Part shown: in pieces, positions 45,318-53,329 of the stretch
Position numbering within the stretch: position 1 is the stretch's first letter
How the letters are laid out: the number at the start of each line of letters is the position of its first letter
Assembly (NCBI GenBank): GCA_013042375.1
Contig: JABDQH010000052.1
Span: 1-53,329 of the forward strand
Origin: Woeseiaceae bacterium
GTDB lineage: Bacteria; Pseudomonadota; Gammaproteobacteria; Steroidobacterales; Woeseiaceae
Direction of reading: 5' to 3'
Length of the DNA stretch: 53,329 nt
Translations under genes and position numbers: made by a program
Notes under the pieces: generated by a model
What the model saw: the letters and a program-made list of their open reading frames with translations, nothing else
Database searches by the model: none
Told to the model about the DNA's origin: nothing

Positions 45318-47960
45318 GTGAGCGCGGGACAACCTGAAGCGGCATTCGAAGACAGCGCCAGTCTCGGCGCTCCGGAAACGATTTCCGATTCACGATGGGT
45401 GGTCATGAAGTTCGGCGGTACGAGCGTGTCGTCCGCGTCGAGCTGGGAGACGATCGCGCAGCTGGTGCGGGCGCGCGTCGCGGACGGGCTCCGGCCAGTC
45501 ATAGTGCACTCGGCTCTCCGGGGCGTTTCCGATGCGCTCGAGGGCATACTGGAACACGCGATCAAAGGCGATGTCACGACGCGCCTGAAACGTGTACGGC
45601 GGCAACACTATAAGCTGGCCGACGACCTCGGCCTCGACGCATCCGCACTTCTCGAGGAACGCCTGTACGAACTCGAGCAGCTGATCGCCGGTGTTCGGCT
45701 GGTACGGGAGGTCAGCGTGCGCGTGCGCGTGCGCGTTATGGCGCTCGGTGAGCTGCTGGCGACGAACCTCGGTGCCGCGTTCCTGGCGCGCAAGGGGCTT
45801 CCCGTGCACTGGATGGATGCGCGTGACCTGCTGAGGAGCCGACCGCGCGTGCGCAGCAACCCGGTCGCGGATTACCTTTCCGCGACCTGCGAATACACCG
45901 CGGATACGGAGCTCCAGGACAAGCTGGGCGGGCAGGGTGGCGTTGTCCTGACCCAGGGTTTCATTGCGCGCAACACATCGGGCGAGACCGTGCTGCTGGG
46001 CCGCGGTGGCTCGGATACATCGGCGGCTTATTTCGCGGGCAAGTTGCAGGCGAGGCGGCTCGAGATCTGGACCGACGTGCCCGGCATGTTTACGGCGGAT
46101 CCGCGCGTCGTGCCGTCGGCACGCCTGCTCGTCGCGCTGCATTACGACGAGGCACAGGAACTGGCTTCGGCCGGCAGCACGGTACTGCATCCACGCTGTC
46201 TGTCGCCGGCGCGAGACAATGGCATACCGGTGTTCATTCGCAGCACCAGGAACCCGGACATCGCCGGCACGGTCATCTCGGCGGTGACCGATGAGGTGGA
46301 GCCGCAGGTCAAGGGAATCTGCATCCGCAACGGGCTGACTCTCGTTTCGATGACGACGGTCGGGATGTGGCACGAGGTGGGCTTTTTGGCCAAGGCATTT
46401 GTCGCATTCGCCGACAACGGCGTGTCGATCGACCTGGTCTCGACATCGGAAACCAACGTGACGGTGTCGATCGACACGAGCGACGGCATGCTGCCCGACG
46501 ACGTCGAGGAAGCGCTCGTGCACGACCTGGAGAAGCTGTGCCACGTCAGCGTGATCACGAACTGCTCGGCCGTGAGCCTGGTCGGCCGCAAGATCCGCAC
46601 GATCATCCCGCGCATGGCGCCGGCGCTCGAGGTGTTCGAAGAAGAACGCATTCACCTCATGTCCCAGGCCGCCAATGACCTGAATCTGAGTTTCGTGGTC
46701 GACAAGCAGCAAGGCCCGAGGCTCGTCAGCAAGCTGCATGCAACGATCATTCGCAAGACCGGTGCGACCGATGTGTTCGGCCCGAGCTGGGAGCGTCTGT
46801 TTGCCGGCGACGAGGTGACGGCCCGCGCTGCGGACACCTGGTGGATGAAGAAGCGCGCTCGCCTGCTCGAGATCGCGGACACAGAAATGAACGCGTATGT
46901 CTACGACCGCGATTCGGTCGTGGAAGCCGCCAACAGCCTCACGGCGCTGCAGAATGTCGAGCGCATCCTGTATTCGGTAAAGGCCAACGTCAACGACGAA
47001 GTCCTGCGCGCGGTCGACAGCGCGGGGGTGGACTTCGAGTGCGTGTCGCCCGGCGAGGTCAAATGGCTGGAGACCGTGCTGCCGGCGTTCGATCGGTCGC
47101 GCGTACTGTTTACGCCGAACTTCGCGCCTCGCGACGAATACCGCTGGGCTCTCGAGCACGGCCTGCAGGTGACGCTCGACAACCTCTATCCGCTGCAGGC
47201 ATGGCCGGAGCTGTTCCGCGGTCACAAACTGTTCGTGCGCATCGATCCGGGCCAGGGCAGGGGGCACCACGAACACGTCAAGACGGCGGGCGTGCATGCG
47301 AAGTTCGGCGTACCGCGCTTCGAAGTTGCCGAGCTCAAGCGCCTGGTCGACGCTGCCGGTGCGGAGGTCGTCGGCATTCACGCCCATTCGGGCAGCGGCA
47401 TACTCGACCCGCATAACTGGCGGTCCGTGGCCGGTGAACTCGTGCAGATCGCAGAGCAATTTCCTGCTGTCGAGGTCATTGACCTCGGTGGCGGGCTAGG
47501 CGTGCCGGAGAAACCGGGCGACAGGCCAATCGACCTTTCAGCCGTCGACGCGACCCTGGCCGAGATCAAGGAAACCTACCCGCAGTACCGCTTGTGGCTG
47601 GAGCCGGGTCGTTACATCGTATCGCGCGCCGGCGTGTTGCTGACACATGTCACGCAAACCAAGGGCAAGGGTGAGATGCGCTACATTGGTGTGGGCACGG
47701 GAATGAATTCCCTGATCCGTCCTGCGCTGTACGGCGCATACCACGAGATCGTCAACCTGACGCGAGCCAACCAGGCGCCGAGCGAGACAGTGACCGTGGT
47801 CGGACCTATCTGCGAAACCGGCGATCGTCTCGGCAGCGACCGCCTGTTGCCGCCAACCCGGGAGGGCGATGTCATCCTCATCGCGAACGCCGGGGCATAC
47901 GGCCACGTCATGAGTTCGCAGTACAACATGCGCGAAGTCGCCAGGGAGATCGTCTTGTGA
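45318..47960 (+). CDS. lysC/lysA: bifunctional aspartate kinase/diaminopimelate decarboxylase
   Basis: An 880-residue fusion of the first and last enzymes of lysine synthesis. The N-terminal half is an aspartokinase (KFGGTSVSS at residues about 32-40, then GRGGSDTSA and the ACT region FADNGVSIDLVSTSETNV, about 350-460). The C-terminal half is a PLP-dependent diaminopimelate decarboxylase (about 500-880): YSVKANVN with the PLP lysine, GIHAHSGSG, EPGRYIV and CETGDRLGSDR. This fusion is known from Xanthomonas, Xylella and relatives. The start is GTG at 45318 with GAGGGA upstream. Lysine feedback on the kinase ACT domains is expected. Confidence 0.96.
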   Translation: MSAGQPEAAFEDSASLGAPETISDSRWVVMKFGGTSVSSASSWETIAQLVRARVADGLRPVIVHSALRGVSDALEGILEHAIKGDVTTRLKRVRRQHYKLADDLGLDASALLEERLYELEQLIAGVRLVREVSVRVRVRVMALGELLATNLGAAFLARKGLPVHWMDARDLLRSRPRVRSNPVADYLSATCEYTADTELQDKLGGQGGVVLTQGFIARNTSGETVLLGRGGSDTSAAYFAGKLQARRLEIWTDVPGMFTADPRVVPSARLLVALHYDEAQELASAGSTVLHPRCLSPARDNGIPVFIRSTRNPDIAGTVISAVTDEVEPQVKGICIRNGLTLVSMTTVGMWHEVGFLAKAFVAFADNGVSIDLVSTSETNVTVSIDTSDGMLPDDVEEALVHDLEKLCHVSVITNCSAVSLVGRKIRTIIPRMAPALEVFEEERIHLMSQAANDLNLSFVVDKQQGPRLVSKLHATIIRKTGATDVFGPSWERLFAGDEVTARAADTWWMKKRARLLEIADTEMNAYVYDRDSVVEAANSLTALQNVERILYSVKANVNDEVLRAVDSAGVDFECVSPGEVKWLETVLPAFDRSRVLFTPNFAPRDEYRWALEHGLQVTLDNLYPLQAWPELFRGHKLFVRIDPGQGRGHHEHVKTAGVHAKFGVPRFEVAELKRLVDAAGAEVVGIHAHSGSGILDPHNWRSVAGELVQIAEQFPAVEVIDLGGGLGVPEKPGDRPIDLSAVDATLAEIKETYPQYRLWLEPGRYIVSRAGVLLTHVTQTKGKGEMRYIGVGTGMNSLIRPALYGAYHEIVNLTRANQAPSETVTVVGPICETGDRLGSDRLLPPTREGDVILIANAGAYGHVMSSQYNMREVAREIVL

Positions 47961-47989
47961 GGCTGTTGCGAGCGCCGCGAATCGTTGTA

Positions 47990-48352
47990 TCAGTCGCGCC
48001 CTGCGTGGGAGCGGTCCTTCGCGCAATCGCCTTGATGAGCGGCGAATTCCGCGGCTGAAAAATTGCCGTCGCCGTCGAGATCCAGGTCATCGAAGGTCGG
48101 CCTGTTGGCCGCGTTCTTCATCTTGCGGCCGGCCTTGGCGCGCTCCGCCATGCGGGCCGCGCGAAACGCGTAGTACTCCTCGGCGTTGACCTGGCCGTCG
48201 CCATCCGCGTCGATATCCGTATAGGTGTGCCTCTCCTGATGCCGATTCTTGTGATGCCCGTCTTCGGCATAAGCCGGTACCGACAGGAAAACGACGGTGG
48301 CGCATACGGCGAGGAGGATCAGGAACGCGCGTAACCACGGATGTGCATGCAT
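47990..48352 (-). CDS. exported EF-hand calcium-binding protein
   Basis: A 120-residue protein with a signal peptide (residues 1-29, ending VPAYA) and two EF-hand loops, DADGDGQVNAEE (48-59) and DLDGDGNFSAAE (91-102). Both have the 1-3-5-12 acidic ligands for Ca2+. A charged helix rich in Arg, Ala and Lys joins them. The ATG at 48352 has GGAG upstream with good spacing. It lies between lysC-lysA and the his operon on the minus strand, 78 bases after hisE, and may be read with the his genes or alone. Its partner is unknown. Confidence 0.85.
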   Translation of the reverse strand: MHAHPWLRAFLILLAVCATVVFLSVPAYAEDGHHKNRHQERHTYTDIDADGDGQVNAEEYYAFRAARMAERAKAGRKMKNAANRPTFDDLDLDGDGNFSAAEFAAHQGDCAKDRSHAGRD

Positions 48353-48430
48353 GGAAAATCTCCGATTGTGCGGAATCCAGACATTGTGGCGAAGCGGGGC
48401 CAGGGGCAATACGTAATTGGCGCGACGGCG

Positions 48431-48727
48431 TCAATCCGCGTGGCGCGTGTGCAGGCGCGCCGCTACGTCCGCGATGCTCAGCCCTCGCTCGTTGAGCAGG
48501 ACGAGCAGGTGATAGACGAGATCGGCCGCTTCGTCGACGACTTCCTGTTCGGTGCCGGCGGCCGCGGCGAGGGCCAGCTCGACGGCCTCCTCACCGACCT
48601 TTTGCGCGATGCGTTTCGTGCCCGATGTGGCCAGCCTTACCGTATAGCTGTCCGGGTCACCGTTCTCGAGGCGCCCGCTTATGATCGTTTCGAGCCGGGC
48701 GATGAAGCGAATGTCGGGATTACTCAC
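48431..48727 (-). CDS. hisE: phosphoribosyl-ATP pyrophosphatase
   Basis: HisE hydrolyses phosphoribosyl-ATP to phosphoribosyl-AMP in histidine synthesis. The 98 residues show the MazG-like core KVGEEAVELALAAAAG and EAADLVYHLLVLLNERG with the metal-binding acidic residues. It is stand-alone, not fused to HisI as in E. coli. No hisI follows: the next gene is the EF-hand protein, so phosphoribosyl-AMP cyclohydrolase must be encoded elsewhere. The start is ATG at 48727, nine bases after the hisF stop codon. Confidence 0.95.
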   Translation of the reverse strand: MSNPDIRFIARLETIISGRLENGDPDSYTVRLATSGTKRIAQKVGEEAVELALAAAAGTEQEVVDEAADLVYHLLVLLNERGLSIADVAARLHTRHAD

Positions 48728-48736
48728 GTGGCGTCC

Positions 48737-49504
48737 TCAAATACGAATTTCGATCTGGTGGTTGGCGAGGTAGCGCTTGAGTTCGGGGATTGGCAGCTCG
48801 CCGCTGTGAAAGACACTGGCCGCCAGCGCGCCGTCCACGCCGGCGTTCTCGAAGACCTCGAGGAAATGGGCTTTTTCTCCGGCGCCGCCCGATGCGATCA
48901 GCGGCACGTCGCATACGGCCCGGACAGCGGCGAGCTGGGCGCAGTCGTACCCCTCGCGAACGCCATCCTGGTTCATGCAATTGAGCACGATCTCGCCGGC
49001 ACCGCGCGCCTGCACCTCCTGCACCCAGTCAAGCGTCCGACGCTGGGCGGCCGACGTCTTGTCCGGATCCCCGGTGTACTGGTAGACGAACCAGTCGCCA
49101 CTTTCGGCGCGGCTGTCGATGCCGATAACGACACACTGGGATCCGAATCGCTTTGCCAGCTCGTCGACCAGACCGGGATCGGCCAGCGCGGGCGAATTGA
49201 TCGAGATCTTGTCGGCGCCCCGATTGAGTACTTCCTCGGCATCGGCCATGCTGCGGATTCCACCTGCGACGCAGAAGGGGATATCGAGTTCGCGGGCGAC
49301 GTTGGCCACCCAGGAGCGGTCAACGCTGCGATCGTCCGGGCTCGCCGTGATGTCGTAAAACACGAGCTCGTCGGCCCCCTCCGCGCAGTAGCGCGCTGCG
49401 AGCTCGAGGATATCGCCGACGATGCGGTGATTGCGGAACCGCACACCCTTGACGACCACGCCGTCGCGCACGTCGAGGCACGGAATTATGCGCTTCGCGG
49501 GAAT
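48737..49504 (-). CDS. hisF: imidazole glycerol phosphate synthase subunit HisF, AUU start
   Basis: HisF is the cyclase subunit that makes imidazole glycerol phosphate and AICAR with ammonia from HisH. The conserved N-terminus [13 protein letters not shown] is encoded only if translation starts at the ATT at 49504. An in-frame TGA lies four codons before it, and no ATG, GTG or TTG occurs until the GTG at 49471, which would delete catalytic Asp11. AGGAGGT lies six bases before the ATT. From ATT the protein is 255 residues, close to the E. coli 258. Other motifs are [26 protein letters not shown] and LIASGGAG. It overlaps hisA by 19 bases. Confidence 0.93.
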   Translation of the reverse strand: MPAKRIIPCLDVRDGVVVKGVRFRNHRIVGDILELAARYCAEGADELVFYDITASPDDRSVDRSWVANVARELDIPFCVAGGIRSMADAEEVLNRGADKISINSPALADPGLVDELAKRFGSQCVVIGIDSRAESGDWFVYQYTGDPDKTSAAQRRTLDWVQEVQARGAGEIVLNCMNQDGVREGYDCAQLAAVRAVCDVPLIASGGAGEKAHFLEVFENAGVDGALAASVFHSGELPIPELKRYLANHQIEIRI

Positions 49505-50220
49505 GACGCCACCTCCTCAGCCGTTATCCTGCCGTCGAGCAGGGCGCGACCCGTGATTGCCGCCGGCACACCGAGTTCGCGCAGTAGCTCCAGATCGTCG
49601 ATATCACGCACGCCCCCGGATGCCTGCAACTGCAGCGTCGGATAGCGGTTGAGGATCTCGACGTAGAGTTCGAAGTTTGGCCCGGCCATGGCCCCGTCGC
49701 GGGAGACGTCGGTGCACAACACGTGACATCCGGCAGGGTAGGCGTCCAGGCATTCCCAGAGCGGCGTGCCGGCACTCTCGGTCCAGCCGTGCGTCGTCAG
49801 GATCGGGTTCGCTTCTGCGTCGAGTCGCACGTCGAGGGCGAGTACGATCGCATCCGTCCCGAACTCGGCGATCCAGGCGGCAACGGTTTGCGGCGCGTTG
49901 ATCGCCATGCTGCCGACCACGCAGCGCGATACGCCGGCGTCGAGCCACGCGGCGACGTCCTCGCGCGAGCGTATGCCGCCGCCGAGCTGGACGCGGAGTC
50001 CGGATGCCGCGGCGATCGCCGTGACCGTGTGCCGATTGTCTTGCCGGCCCGTACGCGCCCCATCGAGATCGACGATGTGCAGGTCCTCGACGGCCAGCGC
50101 AGAAAACTGTTCGCCGACGGCGGCAGGATCGGCCGAGTACTCCGTCACAGCATCGAAATCGCCCTTGAGCAGGCGCACACACTTGCCGTCGTGCAGGTCG
50201 ATCGCCGGGATGATCCTCAT
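49486..50220 (-). CDS. hisA: ProFAR isomerase HisA
   Basis: HisA isomerises ProFAR to PRFAR in histidine synthesis. The 244-residue half-barrel pair begins [17 protein letters not shown], with catalytic Asp8, and contains [32 protein letters not shown] with the second catalytic aspartate, and ASGGVRD. Length matches E. coli (245). It overlaps hisH by four bases and hisF by 19 bases, so the genes are translationally coupled. Confidence 0.96.
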   Translation of the reverse strand: MRIIPAIDLHDGKCVRLLKGDFDAVTEYSADPAAVGEQFSALAVEDLHIVDLDGARTGRQDNRHTVTAIAAASGLRVQLGGGIRSREDVAAWLDAGVSRCVVGSMAINAPQTVAAWIAEFGTDAIVLALDVRLDAEANPILTTHGWTESAGTPLWECLDAYPAGCHVLCTDVSRDGAMAGPNFELYVEILNRYPTLQLQASGGVRDIDDLELLRELGVPAAITGRALLDGRITAEEVASFPRSA

Positions 50221-50816
50221 GGCTGCCACCGCAGGAAATTGGCGAGCAGCGTTGCGCCGGCGCGCGACGAGCGCTCCGGGTGAAACTGCGCCGCGAAGAA
50301 GTTGTCCCGCGCGACCGCCGCGGCGAACTCGTGCGTGTGCCGCGCCGTCGCGATCGTCTCGTCGGCCACCGGCAGCGCGTAGCTGTGCAGGAAGTAGAAC
50401 CAGCTGCCTTCGTCGACCCCTTGCAGGACCGCGTGCGCCCTGATCGGGGACGTCGCGCACCAGCCCATGTTGGGGACCGCGAGGCCATCCGAGACGCTCA
50501 GGCGGCGTGCGACGCCCGGCAGGACGCCAAGGCATTCGACGTCTTCTTCTTCGGATGCTTCGCACAGCAGCTGCATGCCGAGACAGATGCCGAGCACGGG
50601 CTGCCTGAGGTCGCGCACCACGTCGACGAGTTGCGCGTCGCGCAGCCGCTGCATCGCATCCCCGGCCGCACCGACGCCGGGCAGTATGACGCGTGGCGCC
50701 GTGCGGATCGTCTCCGCGTCGGTGGTCAGCTCGGCGGCGACCCCCAGTCGCTCGAAGGCAAACAGCAGGGAGGCGATATTGGCGCCGCCGCTGTCGACGA
50801 TGGCCAGCCGACTCAC
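50217..50816 (-). CDS. hisH: imidazole glycerol phosphate synthase subunit HisH
   Basis: HisH is the glutaminase that feeds ammonia to HisF. The 199 residues have the class I triad: Cys78 in GICLGMQLL, His179 and Glu181 in QFHPERSS. The opening SRLAIVDSGGANIASLLFA and PGVGAAGDAM oxyanion strand region are typical. The start is GTG at 50816, whose GTGA overlaps the hisB stop by four bases; longer frames run into hisB. Confidence 0.95.
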   Translation of the reverse strand: MSRLAIVDSGGANIASLLFAFERLGVAAELTTDAETIRTAPRVILPGVGAAGDAMQRLRDAQLVDVVRDLRQPVLGICLGMQLLCEASEEEDVECLGVLPGVARRLSVSDGLAVPNMGWCATSPIRAHAVLQGVDEGSWFYFLHSYALPVADETIATARHTHEFAAAVARDNFFAAQFHPERSSRAGATLLANFLRWQP

Positions 50817-51886
50817 AATGCCCCCTTGGTCGACGGCAACGCGGTCCCGTCCTTGTGCATGGCCTGGCGCAGGCAGCGCCCGACCGCTTTGAACGCCGCT
50901 TCGATCATGTGATGCGTGTTCTCGCCTTTGACCTCGATGTGCAGGGCCGCGCCCAGGGACTCGGCCAGCGAGCGGAAAAAGTGCTCGACCATCTCGGTGG
51001 ATAGTTCGCCGACGCGGTCGCGCGGGAAGTCGGCGCTGCAGCGGAACGCGGCGCGGCCCGACAGGTCGAGCGCCACCTGGGCCTCGCTCTCGTCCATGGG
51101 CAGCAGGAAACCATAGCGGCCGATACCGTACTTGTTGCCAAGCGCCTGGCGCAGTGCGCCGCCGAGGCAGATCGCGACATCTTCGACCGTGTGGTGCTCG
51201 TCCACGTCCAGGTCGCCCTCGCAGCTCAGCCGCAGGGCGAAGCCGCCGTGTTTCGCAACCTGTTCGAGCATATGGTCGAAAAAACCGATACCGGTCGCGA
51301 TCGAGGTGCCGTCGGCGCAATCCAGGTTCACGGCCAGACGAATCTGCGTTTCGTTCGTGTTGCGCGTGATGGTCGCGGTGCGCTCCGCATAGCACAGCGC
51401 CTCGACGATTTGTGGCCACGTCAGCGCCGCCGGATCGTCAGCGTTGACGAGTATCCCGTCGACGCCGATGCGCTCGGCCAGCTCCAAATCGGTCGCCCGG
51501 TCGCCGACGACGGCGGACGCGCCCAGGTCGATGTTGTTCGCGGCGAGGAAGCGCGTCAGCAGGCCCGTCCGGGGTTTGCGGCATTCGCAGTTGGCTTCGG
51601 GCAGGTGCGGACAGATGAAGATCTCGTCGAAGCGAATCCCCTGCGTTGCGAACAGCCCCAGCAGCAGCTCATGGGGGCCGTCGAAGTCTGCGCGCGGAAA
51701 CGACTCGGTACCGAGCCCGTCCTGGTTACTCACCATGACCAGGCGATAGCCGTGTCGCTGCAGCTCGAGCAGGGAAGGGATGACGTCGTCGACGAGACGC
51801 ACCTTGTGCAGGGCGTCGACCTGGAAGTCGCTGGGCTCGTGGATCAGCGTGCCGTCGCGATCGATGAACAGGATCTTGTCACCCAT
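50813..51886 (-). CDS. hisB: bifunctional histidinol-phosphatase/IGP dehydratase
   Basis: HisB combines two histidine steps. Residues 1-160 are a HAD phosphatase (FIDRDGTLI with Asp9 and Asp11, SNQDGLGT, a zinc loop CPHLPEANCECRKP, VVGDRATD). Residues 168-357 are IGP dehydratase with manganese-binding histidines in FFDHMLEQ, DEHHTVEDV and ENTHHMIEA. The fused form is typical of gammaproteobacteria. The ATG at 51886 gives 357 residues, close to E. coli at 355. It overlaps hisC by eight bases. Confidence 0.97.
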   Translation of the reverse strand: MGDKILFIDRDGTLIHEPSDFQVDALHKVRLVDDVIPSLLELQRHGYRLVMVSNQDGLGTESFPRADFDGPHELLLGLFATQGIRFDEIFICPHLPEANCECRKPRTGLLTRFLAANNIDLGASAVVGDRATDLELAERIGVDGILVNADDPAALTWPQIVEALCYAERTATITRNTNETQIRLAVNLDCADGTSIATGIGFFDHMLEQVAKHGGFALRLSCEGDLDVDEHHTVEDVAICLGGALRQALGNKYGIGRYGFLLPMDESEAQVALDLSGRAAFRCSADFPRDRVGELSTEMVEHFFRSLAESLGAALHIEVKGENTHHMIEAAFKAVGRCLRQAMHKDGTALPSTKGAL

Positions 51887-52949
51887 GGCTGTCACCGTCG
51901 ATGGATTCCAGGGTCCGCAACAGGGTGTCGTTCTCCTCGCGCGTTCCGATCGAAATCCGGATGCAGTCCTCGAGTACCCCGCCGAAGTGACGCAACAGCA
52001 CTTTTTGCGCGGCGCAGCGACGCATGACCGCCGCGGCATCGACAAACCGCACGAGCAGGAAGTTGGCGTCGGACGGCCACACCCTGGTGACGATGTCGAA
52101 GTCGCGCAAGGCGTCGGCCAGTCGCTCTCGCTCGGCCACGATCACCGATACATTGGCACGGGCCGTCTCGAGGTGGTCGGCCCGCAGGGCATCCTCGACG
52201 CATTCGACCACGGGCGTCGCCAGCGCGTACGGCGCCTGCACGGCGTTCAGCAGGTCTATGACGGGCCGCGGCCCCGCAACGCCGCCGCAGCGGGCGCCCG
52301 CGAGACCGAGTGCCTTGGACAAGGTGCGCAGCACCACGAGGTTGTCGAAGCGGTCCAGCAGTTCGATGACCGACGCCTCGCCGCCGAACTCGACGTAGGC
52401 CTCGTCGACGACGACCACCGACTTGTCGCCGCGCTCGCGCAACAGCCGCTCGAGATCAGGTCTCGGCAGCGTAGTGCCGGTCGGGTTGTTGGGCGAGCAA
52501 ATAAAGATCAGACGCGTCGTCTCATCGCAGGCCGCGAAAACGTGGTCGACGTCGATGGCGAAGTCTTGCTCGGCCGAAGCCGGAACCTCGATGACCCGGG
52601 CGCCCTGGATTTCAGCGTAATGCCTGTACATCGAGAACGATGGCGAGCTCACGAGCATGCTGTCGGCACCGGCACGGCAGAATGTCCGGATGAGCAGGTC
52701 GATCGCCTCGCTCGAGCCGCGCGTGACGAGCAGCTGTCGGGGTGGGCAACCGAATCGTTCCGCGAGGGCCTGCTGCAGCTTCGAGGGCCGGACCTCCGGG
52801 TAGCGGTTGAGCGGCCTGCGAAAATCACCGATCGCACAGCGGTGCGGCGACTCATTGGCATTGAGCCGAATCGTATCGTCGACCTGCTCGGCCGCCTCGT
52901 AGGCATGCAGGCTGCGGATCTCCGGGCGGGCCAGCTGTACGATGCTCAC
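51879..52949 (-). CDS. hisC: histidinol-phosphate aminotransferase
   Basis: HisC is a PLP aminotransferase of 356 residues. Visible motifs are RLNANESPHR near the N-terminus, TRGSSEAIDLLIRTFC, ICSPNNPTGTTLP, VVVDEAYVEFGG and the PLP-lysine region LRTLSKALGLAGARCG. The start is GTG at 52949, with GGAGG six bases upstream; the GTGA overlaps the hisD stop by four bases. The genes hisD-hisC-hisB-hisH-hisA-hisF-hisE follow the conserved gammaproteobacterial order. Confidence 0.96.
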   Translation of the reverse strand: MSIVQLARPEIRSLHAYEAAEQVDDTIRLNANESPHRCAIGDFRRPLNRYPEVRPSKLQQALAERFGCPPRQLLVTRGSSEAIDLLIRTFCRAGADSMLVSSPSFSMYRHYAEIQGARVIEVPASAEQDFAIDVDHVFAACDETTRLIFICSPNNPTGTTLPRPDLERLLRERGDKSVVVVDEAYVEFGGEASVIELLDRFDNLVVLRTLSKALGLAGARCGGVAGPRPVIDLLNAVQAPYALATPVVECVEDALRADHLETARANVSVIVAERERLADALRDFDIVTRVWPSDANFLLVRFVDAAAVMRRCAAQKVLLRHFGGVLEDCIRISIGTREENDTLLRTLESIDGDSHG

Positions 52950-53329
52950 GTCGAACCTCCGAGCCGGCGGGTCACCGCGGCGGCGTGTGCGTCGAGGCCC
53001 TCGAGTCCGGCCAGGCACGTAACCGTTCCGGCGAGGCCTTCCAGACCATCGCGCGTGAGCTCCTGTATCGTCATCTGTCGCATGAACTGGTCCAGCCCGA
53101 GTCCGCTGTACGTCCGGGCAAAACCGTAGGTAGGCAGCACGTGATTCGTGCCGCTGCAGTAGTCGCCGACCGACTCGGGTGTCCACGGGCCGACGAACAC
53201 CGAGCCGGCGTTACGCAGCGAGGGCAGGGCTCGTCGCGGCTCCTCGATCTGCAGGATCAGGTGCTCCGGCGCGTAAGCGTTGCTGACGGCAATTGCCGTG
53301 TCGATGTCATCCACGATGATGATCCGCGA
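52946..53329 (-). CDS. hisD: histidinol dehydrogenase, C-terminal part
   Basis: The gene is cut by the window end, leaving 127 codons of the C-terminus. HisD oxidises histidinol to histidine in two NAD-dependent steps using zinc. The remaining part shows NAYAPEHLILQ, GSVFVGPWTPESVGDYCSG, TNHVLPTYGFARTYSGL and HAAAVTRR, all typical of the HisD end. The upstream frame is open to the last base. Confidence 0.96.
   Translation of the reverse strand, partial: SRIIIVDDIDTAIAVSNAYAPEHLILQIEEPRRALPSLRNAGSVFVGPWTPESVGDYCSGTNHVLPTYGFARTYSGLGLDQFMRQMTIQELTRDGLEGLAGTVTCLAGLEGLDAHAAAVTRRLGGST

Noticed and set aside
45390-47459. A 689-codon open frame on the minus strand inside lysC-lysA
   Set aside because: It is antisense to a well-supported gene. 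Long antisense frames are common in high-GC coding DNA because of third-position G/C, and the product has no recognised motif.
49471-49473. GTG start for hisF
   Set aside because: It would delete the conserved first eleven residues including catalytic Asp11, and it has no ribosome site.

Overview
This is a high-GC window (roughly 60-65% G+C by eye) of chromosomal backbone from a gammaproteobacterium. The gene neighbourhoods point there: gyrA-serC-serA-pheA-aroA-cmk-rpsA-ihfB-lapA-lapB, then infC-rpmI-rplT-pheS-pheT-ihfA-merR, and a hisDCBHAFE operon. The left arm beside gyrA (amidohydrolase-ubiG-phosphatase-yciK-like) matches the layout known in Pseudomonas. The fused aspartate kinase/diaminopimelate decarboxylase is a trait of the Xanthomonadales and relatives. 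I infer a deep-branching, probably marine or sediment lineage near Woeseia, Steroidobacter or Xanthomonadales, but the sequence alone cannot fix this.

Layout. 1-3.1 kb: the 3' end of a DUF6502-like gene, a secreted GIDGGA-repeat protein, and a minus-strand yciB-bolA-parvulin group. 3.2-6.3 kb: yciO/tsaC-like, scpA, scpB, rluB. 6.2-11.0 kb: a tightly overlapping minus-strand operon of an MTA/SAH deaminase, ubiG, a MupP/Gph phosphatase, rmuC and a yciK-like SDR. 11.2-23.5 kb: gyrA, serine and aromatic amino-acid genes, cmk, rpsA with a structured leader, ihfB, lapA-lapB and a ComEA-like protein. 23.6-31.2 kb: galU, an exported M20 peptidase, a DUF6498 membrane protein, a long perfect inverted repeat, tRNA-Asn, an aminotransferase divergent from uvrB, and an exported 2-hydroxyacid dehydrogenase. 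31.3-37.1 kb: tRNA-Val, the infC to merR block, tRNA-Pro. 37.2-48.4 kb: a diverged class III cyclase-like protein, a dehydratase/FAD-oxidase pair, a membrane Ser/Thr kinase with Calx-beta-like repeats, ilvD, lysC-lysA and an EF-hand protein. 48.4-53.3 kb: the his operon, running off the window inside hisD.

How the genes work together. The core is housekeeping: translation (rpsA, infC, rpmI, rplT, pheST, three tRNAs), chromosome maintenance (gyrA, scpAB, ihfA, ihfB, uvrB, rmuC), amino-acid synthesis (ser, aro/phe, lys, ilv, his) and envelope biogenesis (lapAB, galU, MupP-like phosphatase). There is no phage, CRISPR array or insertion sequence. The most interesting signals are unusual start codons (AUU for hisF and probably AUC for infC), an rpsA leader with GGA-loop hairpins, a kinase with a predicted periplasmic Calx-beta-like region, a cyclase-like protein lacking substrate residues, an exported NAD-type dehydrogenase, a 23-bp perfect inverted repeat of REP type, a tRNA-Val 5' fragment, and a 70-bp AT-rich island inside gyrA.
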